Assembly: GCA_013433145.1 (NCBI GenBank)
Contig: CM024169.1
Coordinates: 1,860,001-1,924,000 of the forward strand
Length of the DNA: 64,000 nt
Reading direction: 5' to 3'
Origin: Ascaris suum
Taxonomy: Eukaryota > Nematoda > Chromadorea > Rhabditida > Ascarididae
Part shown: piece after piece, positions 1 through 11,085 of the stretch
Layout: each line of letters begins with the position of its first letter
How positions within the stretch are numbered: the stretch's first letter is position 1
Program-made: the position numbers and the translations under genes
The notes under the pieces: generated by a model
What the model saw: the letters and a program-made list of their open reading frames with translations, nothing else
Databases searched by the model: none
What the model was told of the DNA's origin: nothing

Positions 1-2207
1 TTTTATATCGTGCATTAGTTAGATATAATAATATATGAAATAAGAAGCAATAAAACAAGTGGCTGCCGACCTATAGGTGTCGGCGAATTTTGACTGTCAT
101 TAATTCTTCCGCTTCCCCTCCTCCCCCCTCCCCGCCTACTCTTCCACTTTTTTGTGTTAAATTAATACTCATTTGTATATAATGCATTAACGGTTGCCGA
201 TTTACTGAATATGCGAACAAAATTTACGAGCTAGTGAGGCACTGGCTTGAGCACTATGATATTTATGAATGCTGGTATGAAGCAACTGAAGCTTCAAACA
301 GAATGTTCTTTAACATGGCGAGGGAGGACGACATCTGTTGCATTGTTGTGTTTTCTCGACGGCGCTTCGTCCTTTGAGGATCTCCGGAGGACAGTCCTCC
401 GAATGACAGACATCTTGCCGGATACCTCTATCCCACAATGCCTTCAATGAACGGCCGGTCGATGAATCATGATGATAGTTCTTCAAGAGTTTGTAAAATC
501 GCTATGGGCGGTATACTGAATGTTGTTTCTATGTAAAGCAACTTCTCAGCGATCTCCAAGCATTACGTCTGAAAGGTCTGAAAGTGATTTCTCGAGCTTC
601 CAGAAGGGATCTTGGGTGATGGAAGGTTTAGCTGAGTTGGCGCGAACTACGCAGTATTACGAGAAAGGGAGGTGGAGAAACGAGTTACCGCATTCAGAGA
701 GCAGGAGTTAACTGACGAACGCGCAGGGATTCTCCCGTCATGGAGGAACTGCTTGAATTGCCCTGAGCTGCCATAACCCTAATTGCAAAATGTATTTACC
801 TAGTGAAATACCATTCCCATATCATCGAATAATCTGCACAACACACGTCAAGGGGGTTCCTCTGGGCACATTTTTGTTCTCACCTTTCAGCAAGGGAATT
901 CCTCTTCTCTCCCACATAGTGGAGTAGGTTCGGCCATGGCCCACAACCACGTTAGCTCTTGAGTCCGCTATTCACAACTTGCATATTTCAGATCCGATGC
1001 GCTCAAAGCAGTACTTGGAAGTAGACAGTTCTTGAACTTGCAAAAAATGGATTTCACAAGGGTCTTTTTTATGCTTGACCGATATAAAGTAAAACTTTGG
1101 CCAGGTTAAAACTTTTTGGCATCTTTGATTATAAATCCTTTCGAAATTGTGTAGGTCCCACCTGAGCATTGGCGTTGCCGCTCAAGCTATAGTATAGTTA
1201 CAGCTCTATAGCTGCAACGACGGTACACATAGCTAAGAAACCACTCAAGAGACGGACAGATATACCATTAACAGATGTGGACGTCATAAAGCAACGAGTG
1301 TAATGAATAAATTAAATATGGAAACAATGGCGATTGTTAGTGATAAGCACAATAGTGACCAGTGAAGTGACATCATATGTGCAAGCAAAACGCATAGACA
1401 AGAAAATAAGCCGACAGCAGTGATTAAACCTCACCGGACATAATGACAAATACGAGCAACACATAATGCGATACATCAACGCAGCACCAACAGAGTTTGA
1501 GACGGAGAGAATTTATGAATAATAAAAAGAACATTTTTAAACGGGTCGCTATCTCGTCATATAAGGACCAACCTTCAACACAAAGAATAACCTGGACGAA
1601 TAGGTATAAACAACTGCTACGGAAGCTCCTCTAACACAATCAACTGTTGCTGTTTTATGCGGGGAACAACATATTCAGAATCCACGTCTTAGTTTTTGCG
1701 GGGAAGTTCTTCTTTAATCACTATCACTTACAAATAGAGGGTCGCTAAATTAAGGGACGCTAGAGGGCTTCAAAGAAAATTAATCGAAAACACTAAATCT
1801 GTACTAATCGGATGTCCTAACACCACTTTTAAGTAGTGACGAGTAAATTGCAGCAAAGTTCATATTAGGAATATCTGGCCTGGGCTAAGTCGATTCCCAT
1901 CTCTGGATACTGAGCTCCGGTTGGTTGAACATTCGTCCAGATGTCGATTACATGAGCATGTTTCTTTTCCAAAATATGCGACCTGCTGGGGAGATGGACA
2001 CTATTAAACGAGTAATGTATTATGCGATCAGACTGAGCAAGCATCAAACTCTTGAATGGAAGAGAATCGGATTCACCGAAGTGATTTACTCTCCTTTATG
2101 GGAAATCCTACATAGAAATATGAATAAACCGAAAGAATACGTGTGAAAATGTGAAAAAAAAAGAGTGCATCATCTATCATGTTACATTCATTCTTTTCTC
2201 GCTTAAC
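1..2207. other. Intergenic sequence, no gene recognised
   Basis: I see no family-level protein similarity here. The longest open stretch (1925-2146, plus strand) and an overlapping minus-strand one (1865-2047) have no recognisable motif and no clear splice or poly(A) context. An imperfect inverted repeat, GCCGAC...GTCGGC around an ACCTATAGGT palindrome, lies at about 65-84. The right end of this stretch abuts the poly(A) signal of the minus-strand fusion gene. Confidence 0.5.
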
Positions 2208-2213
2208 TTTATT
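2208..2213 (-). terminator. Poly(A) signal AATAAA of the SELENOS-like/glutaredoxin gene
   Basis: TTTATT on the plus strand reads AATAAA on the minus strand, about 115 nt beyond the TGA stop at 2328-2330. It is the first canonical signal after the stop, so it is the likely 3' end of that transcript. Confidence 0.6.
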
Positions 2214-2327
2214 TATATCAATATGATATTTGAGTAGTAATTATTATAACTCTCCGATGAGAAGGAAAAGAATAACTGGGAGCAGGAAAATGAGCCGTTC
2301 GAAGAGCACCTTTAAAGCGGATCGGCA

Positions 2328-5300
2328 TCACTTTATAACACCGGCCTCAACCAGCAGGCTGTTCAAACGTCCACTTCTCAAAGCTTCGACCGTCTCGTCC
2401 GCACCGCCGATACACTGGCCTCCAATGAAGACACGAGGAACTGTCCTCACGCCACTGATGCATTGGAGCGCATCCTGAAATATCGCACTCTGAATGCATA
2501 CTACGACTAACAGCCCCTTCCACAGGCCCTAACGGAGAGCACATAACCATTTCTACTAAATCAAATCCGTCCCTCACGTCGCCAAATCAGCTTCCGCTTT
2601 CCTTATATTACCTCGATAGCCTCCTTTCCCATCCCTTCCTTCATTACAAGAATATATGACTAAAGGTAAGAGCAGATAACAAGCAATTCTCATCAAAAAC
2701 CCTACCATAGGCCTAAAATAGAAATATTTCAGAGCGAAAGGGCTTCGACGAAATCATCAAAAATGGCAGTATCCCATGAGTACTAAATTCAAAAAATCTG
2801 CTAGGCCTTCATGGAGCTAGGAATGGCACATCCGACAGCACCTAATCTCTCCTCCGAGCGGCTGCCTTTAGAACAGCGAAAACGAGATTATTAATACAAA
2901 CCGCTTTTGACGCCAGCACTATACAAAATGCGAATGCACATCTCTATGCAACGAAACATCAAACGACTTCTGAGGACTTAGGAAAGCGCTGAGACAGTTG
3001 CCTTTTCAGCTGTTACGAAAAGGTTAAGGGAGTCCTTCAAAAGCTGAAAATGTGTCAAGAAAGTACATAATTCACTCAGCTAAGAAAGTATACAATTCAG
3101 TTATTGGATGAATGAAGAGATAGAGTATGTTTTCTTATAGAGAATTGGAGCATATCTTAGGTGAATGGAAGATGGGAATTTCTGAGAAACTAGGTGCTTT
3201 GAAAATTCCAACTATCATGAAATTTAATCACTCTATAAGATAGCGCAAGCAAAATCAGCCGAGAATTTGCAGCATTTTTTTTTAAGGCGAGCAAAGCAAA
3301 TATAAATTTCCACAGCGTATAGAATCGCAAAAAATGCGGTTCATTAAAAAAAAAAAAATCGTTCCATTTGAATGTTTCTCGGATGCATCAAGGAGAGATG
3401 AGTTGAACGCCTATCTCCATCTCATCTTTGCATGTCTCAAGACGCCGCGCTGATGGTTTCTTTCGTTGCCTCATAGGCTTAAAACATCATATAGTGCAAT
3501 CCTTGCTAATAATTGGAAAAAAAAAATGCGTGAATGGATATGCGCAATAGAAGTTTTCATATGATCTCCCGAATTTATCCATCCCTTATATGAAACGCTA
3601 GCTTCAATGAGATAGAGTAAACATATTTCTTGTGCAGAATATTCGCATATAGAGAACAAAATTTCATTACCGCCGCAATTTTCTTGTGAAATATCGGGAA
3701 AAAAGTTACAAATGAGGCTAAATTTGAAAGCCATCAAAAGTAGCGCTTCCGACAGGTTATGCTCCCCGATTCATAAAGAATTGAGCAGTCTAAAATAGAT
3801 CGGTATATTGCGAATGATTATAAGTCGAAATTTTAATTTTTTTAAATCAAAATTCTTTCTAAAATTTCAAATGCAACATTCTCGATATCCTTAAAAAAGC
3901 GTTGAAAGTGGCCTCTATAGCTTACCTGGATAGAATCACCATTTTCAATCTCGTCAAGTTCGATTATTTCGTAGAATTCAGAAGGCAATCGGAATGTGCT
4001 TAACGCTTGTTTCGCTTTCCTTAAAGAACCGTTCATTTGCATATGACATGATTAAAACCGCATCACCTCCTATTCGCATTTATTCCTCTCTAATAAAAAT
4101 CGCAATCATTCACAACACATTACAATTTAATTCAGCCTCTCAAGAGTAAAAAATATGTGAGAATTATTTCGCTTGTCAATGTTTTAAGATCTCGACGGGA
4201 TATAAGGATTGCACAGGTTTATTATCCATGTTGAGAACAAGAAATTCTTCAATTTCCACCTCTCTCATTAGCGCACCAAAGGAAAGCACTGGAACCAAAA
4301 GCAGAAATAAAAATATTAACAAAAAGCGATGTCTACAGAACGCCAACACATTGCGATGAGCTATACTTGAAACAAACCAAGGCAATCTTCTCATCCTCCA
4401 CGTCAAAAGGCCGACGCCGTCGACAAATCGCAGAATCTCGTATACAAGTCAACTCTACCTAACTTATGTTTCGTTTGCTTAAAACGTTCATAGTTTTGTA
4501 AATTTCATTTCTCTCCATTCATTCTGCCCCTTACCTGTCGGATATTTTAATCAGATGGTTTGGGAGAAGTTCGGTTTGCCTCATTCACTTTTAAAAAAAG
4601 TGCCAAGAATAGAGAGCGGGATGTTCGCAAGTTCTGTCATCAAAACACTAATTCCATGATATGGAGCTAGGCCGCAGGTGCGCAACTTGAGATTACAGGT
4701 ATACATTCTTCAAAAAGGTGACCGTAAAGATAGATATCCGTCGAATGCTGCACTTCTCAGCATATTAGATCAAACCTTCGCCGTCACAACGAAAACCTTA
4801 GTGCATTCCTCACGAAAAGACCACCAAGTACATTCCATAGCATCAATGAAAACTATCTGCCAGCGGCACTTTCATAAATTATTAAGCCATCTGCATTTAG
4901 GTTTATTAGAGAGTCATTACGCTGGTCTTTTATTAAACAGCCTAAAATATGCTCATGTTTGTGATATGATACGCTTATTTAAACTTGTCTAAAAGCCTAT
5001 CTAATGATAAAAACATGAGAAAAAATGATATAAAGCGGACGAATACTGAGCAAGTTTACGTTGAAGGTGTTCACTGGTAATCAAGAGTGTTTAGATCCAT
5101 ACTTACCTCCCACAGCCAAATGAGAGAAATTTACTAGGAATTATCAAACTCTTTCTAGAAACTTTGTTCTTAGCAGATAAATTGTGTTAGTTCTTGTGAA
5201 AAGGTTTGCAAATATTTATCGCTGAAAATTCCTTTCCTTTTTCTCGTCATCCCATCATACTACGGTCATCCACAGGGAGAAATATCCCGCATTCAAATGC

Positions 5301-8300
5301 AAAATAAGAAATTGATGAATAATTTTGCGCGTACAATAAACACAACGATAGTTTCACTAATGCATATCTCATTAGTAAAAATAAAGATCAGAAGAGAAAG
5401 TGGGATAACCTGCTAAATGCACACCATGACTTGCTGAATACAACCACAGGTATAGAGTTGATTTTATTCGTTACGAACGACTTCCCATCGAACTCTTTTT
5501 TTGATGATCCACCTCCACAACTTTTCCGCTTAATAAAGTACAGTTAGTTAAATTAGAAAATACCATATACAGCTAAATAATATCACCTGTACAAATCAAA
5601 CTTGATAAAATAGCCTCGTTCACGTTTCTCACTAAATCGCTCAAATGCATTTTCCGACTAATATCCACCCAGCTGAAAATAATTGCTTGACAAGGTGACG
5701 CATTTTGTACTCCTTCCAGAAAATCCAGAAAAACGTTCTTCAGAAATTTTCTTTCCATGTGAGTTCTATAAATAATGCCGCTATCCCAGGTGGAAAAGCT
5801 TATTAAAAAAAAAAAAAAACTCTAAAAGGTGAGCATATGATTAAGTAGCCTAAAGGAACTTAAAATTTGAGTGTTTTGAGTGTATACGAAACGTGCATTT
5901 TTCTTTTCGTTTTGCTGGGATGCTTTAAAAACGAAAAATAATTCAAGATGATCAAAAGCGAGACATATAACAAAAGCTGAACCGAATTATCCAAATGGCT
6001 CATCGAATTCACCTGTGAACCAATTTGTGGTCACATATACCACCCTGAAGGCACACACACATGCAACTGCACATAACGGCAACAATCACTAATATACGCG
6101 CTGGCTGATCTGAGCTTCGGAACGAATCGCCGACTACATCAATATGATCTGAGCTTCGAACGACTAAGTGAAATGCATTAGACTTCTATACGTAAAAACT
6201 GACCCATCCATAAAGCGATGCATAAGCACATAAATGACATATACGAATAAACAGCCGAATTTATTTTTGAAGTGATTCAAAATATGTGCACGAGTCGTGC
6301 TTTTCGAATATAGAAATCCCATAAGTAAATATGAAACTATGGCAAAACAAAGGTGCCACCCGAAAAAGCGTTGATTAGCAAGTTTTCACCTCTTTATCTT
6401 CATATAAAGAAGTGCTAATTGGCTTTACCATTGGCATTTGACGGCACTTCGATGTTATATTTTTTTAAATCTCAGTTGTCTTCTGCAGATCTTTATTCTT
6501 TTCGAAAACATCCAACAAAACATCAAATACCAGCTCAGAGCATGCTGTTAAAACTTCACTCAAAACACTCATTTAAAAGTTTGCTGCCCAAAAATATAAC
6601 GTTCTTAAGCTGCCAATTAGGGATAAAAGAAATAATTATATTAACGAATCGAAAAGCATATCAATTATTTCAATGATCACTACTCACATGCGATGCAACA
6701 TTGCCATCAATTCCGTGCTCTCTCATTGCCTTCTCGAGAGCTTCTTCTTCTCTACGCCTCTGACGCTCCATTTCTCTGGCCGCATCTGCTTCATACTGAG
6801 CTTGAATCCTCTCTCGAGCCGCACGAATCCTTTCCTCATTGAGCGCACGAACATCCATGTCTAAACGTTACCACATGATCAAAAATAACACTAGTAAATT
6901 TGCGAAAAAAATTCTCTTGTGAAGTGCCGACAGGTAGATGGGCTTACAGGGTGAGGGGAGAATCTAGCCTCCATCTTAACGAATGAAAGGAATCCTTTGC
7001 CATCTTGTCGACACATAAAAGAAGATCGTGGACCCGTGAGTAATCAGTCAGCGATACAACAAGAAAAGCACTAACAAGAAAATTGACGACGGTGAAATTT
7101 GGAAAACAAAGCAAGACAAGAAAAAACACAAACCATATTTTTTCCTTTCTTCAAGTTCCTTTTTAGCAGCAATCGATTGAATTAATGGCGTGATGTATTT
7201 CTTGTAAAGGAATACGGCGAGTAGAGTGAATAGAACAATGTACCATCCATATAACTCCAAGATCCCTTTAAAAAAGACTCCTCATCGGAAACATTCCTAG
7301 CAAGAGATCAAAGGTGGTGACATCAATCACTAAACACTACGTTCGCCAACAACTCAAATAATCCGCTTTAGAACTATGCAATGTGCTTCTCCCTTTGAAA
7401 AGACAAAAAAAAAACAAATGAAAGAATGCGCCAAAAGCTGGCACGATACGCGCTTTTATAATTTTGCCCATTCAAGCAGCCACTTGCATAAATTGCTAAT
7501 AAATAATAAATCACATGCAATAAAACGTTCATAACTTCAACAGAAACCATCGCTTCCACAAATCTTTTATAACGAATTCACTTTAAGCCTGTTTTATAAC
7601 CCCACTGCCGTAAAATGCACATGAAAACCTTTAGATACTCCTGCTGCTACCTATCGAAACCGAAATGCACTTCCGTTCTCGATTTGGGCGCAGAACGACA
7701 CAATTTCATTTAGCCTTGTCATGAGCGCACTGATCGGATGCATATTTCACGGGGTCACCTCAGCAGGTTTCCATCTAGTCGGATGGCGTCTATCCTCTAG
7801 TACGATCCAGCTAATCACTTCGGAAAACCAAATCTCGCTCTCCTGCCAACCGATAAACCCTCCCGACCCTCGTCTGGCATCAAAAATGACTTTGACGTTC
7901 TTTCGTTATTCCAGCTTGCTCTATAGCTACATCGTCGGCGAACCGACCTCGGATGAATGTATTTCCGAACGAAATTTTACCGATCTATGGAATACTGCGA
8001 CTCTGTGGTCATTTTCTCTGTTGTTGATCGAGTTCAATACTTCGCAAAAAAAAAAGACTCATGCAAGAAACTTCGAAAGAAATTCATGGGCAAGAGAAGC
8101 CCCAACCTTATCCTTGCTCCTTTTCTTTATACTCTCAACAATACGATGCAATTGCTATTGCCTAGTGGAAGGAAACACAACTAGAAATCATTTTGCAAGC
8201 AATAACAAAGATAGCGCAATGAACACACTTCGCAATGAAGGATAAGCTGCCCGAGGTTTAGGTCCATATTCTGCGTCGATTTCTTCATCGTCCTCAAAAT

Positions 8301-8307
8301 CGGCCAT
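2328..8307 (-). CDS. Selenoprotein S-like membrane anchor fused to a monothiol-type glutaredoxin
   Basis: Exons, in transcript order: 8307-8229, 7265-7134, 6860-6688, 5528-5410, 4019-3926, 2474-2328. They sum to 744 nt (247 residues) and every junction keeps phase (1,1,0,2,0). Residues 1-26 are acidic. LELYGWYIV opens a single membrane span (about 32-47), matching the YGWYIV of selenoprotein S/VIMP. Residues 60-125 are a charged helix aligning with the VCP-binding part of that family (AARER core). Residues about 140-247 are a glutaredoxin fold: VVVFSKSWCAFSRKAK (active Cys164, Ser at the CxxS position), cis-Pro212 in RTVPRVFIGG, and the IGGADE glutathione-binding turn. The glutaredoxin exon at 5410-5528 has no in-frame ATG and a stop just upstream, so it needs an upstream exon; phase 0 fits exon 3. 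Expected role: ER-membrane redox protein facing the cytosol. The alternative is two genes, with a short glutaredoxin start exon that I missed in 5529-6687. Confidence 0.75.
6670..6687 (-). other. Possible intron-retention end of a SELENOS-only isoform
   Basis: If the GTGAGT donor after exon 3 of the fusion gene is not used, translation runs only VSSDH before a TGA. A short anchor-only protein without the glutaredoxin domain could therefore be made. AATAAA-like signals on the minus strand occur further into this intron (near 6487 and 6262). This is inference only. Confidence 0.25.
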
Positions 8308-9210
8308 CTTAACATAAAGGGAACGATAAGATTCAACAACTTGAACGTGTAAAAACAAACCACTATGATACTAACGAGCATTTCGTATTCGTAGAATCAA
8401 TGCCAATCAATCTCTTCTCCGCCTTCTTATTCTCCTCATTGCAACAATAGTACCCGAAAAAAAAAACCTTCAAATAATCAACTCGTCAGTTGCTCATGAA
8501 AATTTCCACATCGTGTGGGAATTTCAATTTGTGCTTAAGTGAAACTTTTGGTTGGTTTGATAAAGAAAAGAAAAGAAAAAATTCAACATCACAATTCGAA
8601 TAAATGAATTCATAAAAATTCATCGCGCATTATCAAAACTGAAATGTAATTTATATCAAATAGGTCCCACAAAACTATCAATTCATCATCCTTTCAATAA
8701 GAACTAATTAAAACGTTCGCAATGGTGAGTTCATTTTTTTATGGCTCTAGTGCGCTCAACTTCGACTCATTCTACCTATATCATTGCTTACCTCTTCCCT
8801 TCGACACATCTTTAACCATACCTCCTCGTATAATTCAACTTTCGATAGCAAGCCCGTTGATATCAATTAAGGCATAGATTGAACTTGCTTGCTTTATTAC
8901 CTCAGCGGCAAATGAGGGACCGATACCCTTACAGAGTGTTAAAGCAGTGTGCGGAGAGAACTGATAGACGGTAGCAGAAAGAAAACGAAAAAAACTGGTA
9001 GATAATGATATGAGACCATTTCCTCCTTTCTTCTAAGAGGGGGAGGGGGGGGGGGGGAGCATTCTTCTTCCTGAGTATATGCCTATTCGATAATATCGAA
9101 GAAATGCACCGATGAGATGAAATGAAATATTTCTACGAAGGAATATCGAATCAAACGACATAAATTATCACTGAAATATTGAGGCCAATAAAGCATCAAA
9201 AATAAAATAT
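8308..9210. other. Intergenic spacer upstream of the fusion gene
   Basis: Nothing coding recognised. The start codon at 8307 follows a pyrimidine-rich stretch ending TTAAG, which could serve as a trans-splice acceptor. A G-rich run (GGGGGAGGGGGGG...) lies at about 9041-9059. Confidence 0.5.
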
Positions 9211-9216
9211 TTTATT
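9211..9216 (-). terminator. Poly(A) signal AATAAA
   Basis: AATAAA on the minus strand, 57 nt beyond the TAA stop of the terminal exon at 9273-9474. The distance is typical for a 3' UTR and supports that exon being a real gene end. Confidence 0.5.
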
Positions 9217-9272
9217 TGCAGAACAAATAACAACACAAAAAAAAAAGAAAACAAATTCGAGGTGGAGGATTC

Positions 9273-9474
9273 TTAAGAGACGACGACCACCTCAATGTCA
9301 TAACGAGCCAAATTCCCATCATCCTGGCCACAAAAACGATAATGCCATAAGGACGTTCTCTCCGAACACATCTCTGAGATAAATTCTCTCTGCACCACTT
9401 CCTCTTTTTCTCGGAAGATATGTTCCCTTGCCAATGGTATCTCACAGCAAGAGTTCCATTTATAAACATGTGCT
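9273..9474 (-). CDS. Terminal exon of an unrecognised minus-strand gene (partial model)
   Basis: An open segment of 66 codons begins just behind ATAATTAAG (possible acceptor, one base carried over, phase 2) and ends TAA at 9273-9275. A canonical AATAAA follows 57 nt later. The peptide is mixed and protein-like, with HVYKWNSCCEIPLAREHIF early, then a Glu-rich stretch, then LWHYRFCGQDDGNLARYDIE and a hydrophobic VVVVS end. I do not recognise the family. No upstream exon with a matching phase was found with confidence between 9.5 and 10.7 kb, so the 5' part is unknown. It may belong to a gene lying between PMPCA and the fusion gene. Confidence 0.4.
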
Positions 9475-10529
9475 CTTAATTATAATGGCAACAACTTTTT
9501 TTAACCACAAGGTAAAAAAAAAAAACAACAATCGAAAACAGCCAAAATGCGCAGTCAAATGCATACGACAATCATTTCGAATTCGTGAATAAATTTCGAA
9601 TGTCTGTAGGATCATCCTCGATTGGGTACACCATCATCGTCACACGAAATTACATCTACTTAGAGAGCTATTACAACAATACTACCGTTTATATGAATAA
9701 ATATATAGTTAACTTGATATGATCGTATGAGAAAGGATTGCCAAAACAACTTTCCTCGAAAATTATCTTCGTCTTTCAGGATTGGTCCCAATTCGGATTA
9801 GCTGCCAATATTTGAGAATCGAGACAAGAATTGCTCTTATGAAATACTCTATCATTCTGCATCAATTTCCTTTTTTCTTGTATGCATGTAAAAATATTTC
9901 AAATATCGACAAAACAATTTATGTTGGGAAACGTAATTTGCATATTTAATTTGAATATTCGAGAAAGCAAAACCTATAGTGAATTAATGAGTCTTCTACA
10001 CAAAAAGGATGCCAATACGAAAAGGAAAAAAAAATGTCCGATTGTTTCTTTTTTACTTTCCATTTCCAAAATTAGCTTAAAAAAGGATCACTTAATGCAA
10101 ATGCAACAAAAAAAAAAAAAAAAAAAAGAAAAGCCGACGGAATAAACAGAGCTGAATTGCCTCTTTAAAAAATTCAAATGTTTCAGGAATAAATATGAAA
10201 ACCGGAAGCGTTTTTTAATCGTATATATCGCTTCAAAAAAAAAAATACAAGGCTTATAGCATTTCTTTCATAAATTCCACAGAATACTATATAAAATATC
10301 GAAAACTAAAAAAAAAACACTAAACAACATCAAAGGCACATATCAGGCGTCTAGGAAACCGATGCTTTTCGGTAAGATCAAAACGGCAGAAGGAAAGGTC
10401 CTTTTTTTCTGAAATAAGGCTGCTTTCAAGAAAAATCCACCAATCACCCTATCTTCTTCGGAATAAATTTTCGACTTTGGACCATCACGCCATGAATAAA
10501 TACCATTTATCGATTTACTTTATTTCTAT

Positions 10530-10679
10530 TCAACCATATTTCAAGCCGAATTTGAAGTGCATTAACCGAAACGCAAACAGCCCGCACCCAACACCATTCT
10601 CGTCGATGATTCTCCAGCAAGATTCCTTCGTCAAAACCAAGTATGCCGATATTACCACTAGCAGAACAACTATAAGCAT
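10530..10679 (-). CDS. Possible 49-residue membrane micropeptide ORF
   Basis: ATG at 10677-10679 opens a 49-codon frame starting MLIVVLLVVISAYLVL, a good single membrane span, followed by a polar and then aromatic/basic tail ending in FKFGLKYG. A canonical AATAAA (minus strand, 10519-10524) lies only 6 nt past the stop, which is very close for a poly(A) signal. A second minus-strand frame through the same bases is also open (behind an acceptor-like CTTATAG), so the frame is not certain. No family recognised. Confidence 0.25.
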   Translation of the reverse strand: MLIVVLLVVISAYLVLTKESCWRIIDENGVGCGLFAFRLMHFKFGLKYG

Positions 10680-10794
10680 TAAAAAGGAGCAAGGTTACAA
10701 TGCCTCGCCTATCTTCCAATGAAACTCGCTAAATAAAGCGACTGAGAAAGGCAGGAAGGCTTTTTTGCCACCTAAAATTCGAAGAGTACTGTTT

Positions 10795-10990
10795 TTAAGA
10801 AGGAAGATCGTGCACGGTGCTTTCTTTCTTCTTAAGGGCGTGATCCAATATGCCCTTTGCATATATCCTTGCTTTGGCTATGCCATATTTTGAGGCTAAC
10901 TCAAAATTTTTCAACAGCGTCTCCTCTTTCAGGGTCATCCCTTTCATTGTTCATTCCCACCTTTCTTTTATCAGCTTCAACGCCTTAACT
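10795..10990 (-). pseudogene. Small ORF just downstream of PMPCA, apparently frameshifted
   Basis: About 95 nt beyond the PMPCA stop is GTTCAG (minus strand, 10994-10989), the kind of acceptor and spacing seen at nematode operon SL2 sites. After it, an ATG at 10954-10952 opens MNNERDDPERGDAVEKF and hits TGA in the run AAAAATTTTGAG. Removing one base of that run would continue into ELASKYGIAKARIYAKGILD and on to TAA at 10795-10797, giving about 52 residues in all. In the second frame there is also an ATG-initiated ORF (MKGMTLKEE start) of about 50 codons, so the frameshift may be illusory. Family not recognised. Confidence 0.3.
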
Positions 10991-11085
10991 GAACAATGCT
11001 ATCAACGTTGTTATCTCTACAAACCATCTCTAAAGCTATCAATAAAGGGCATAAATTGCATCACCATATCAAATGAGTTTCGTCA

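Noticed and set aside
4176..4440. Minus-strand open stretch with a hydrophobic run, considered as a selenoprotein S C-terminal exon
   Set aside because: No glycine-rich or Cys/Sec tail motif, and phases do not fit between exons 4 and 5 of the fusion gene.
7721..8245. Longest ORF in the window (174 codons, plus strand)
   Set aside because: It lies in intron 1 of the minus-strand fusion gene and overlaps its first exon. It has no recognisable motif and a Ser/Thr/Leu-rich composition typical of an antisense open frame.
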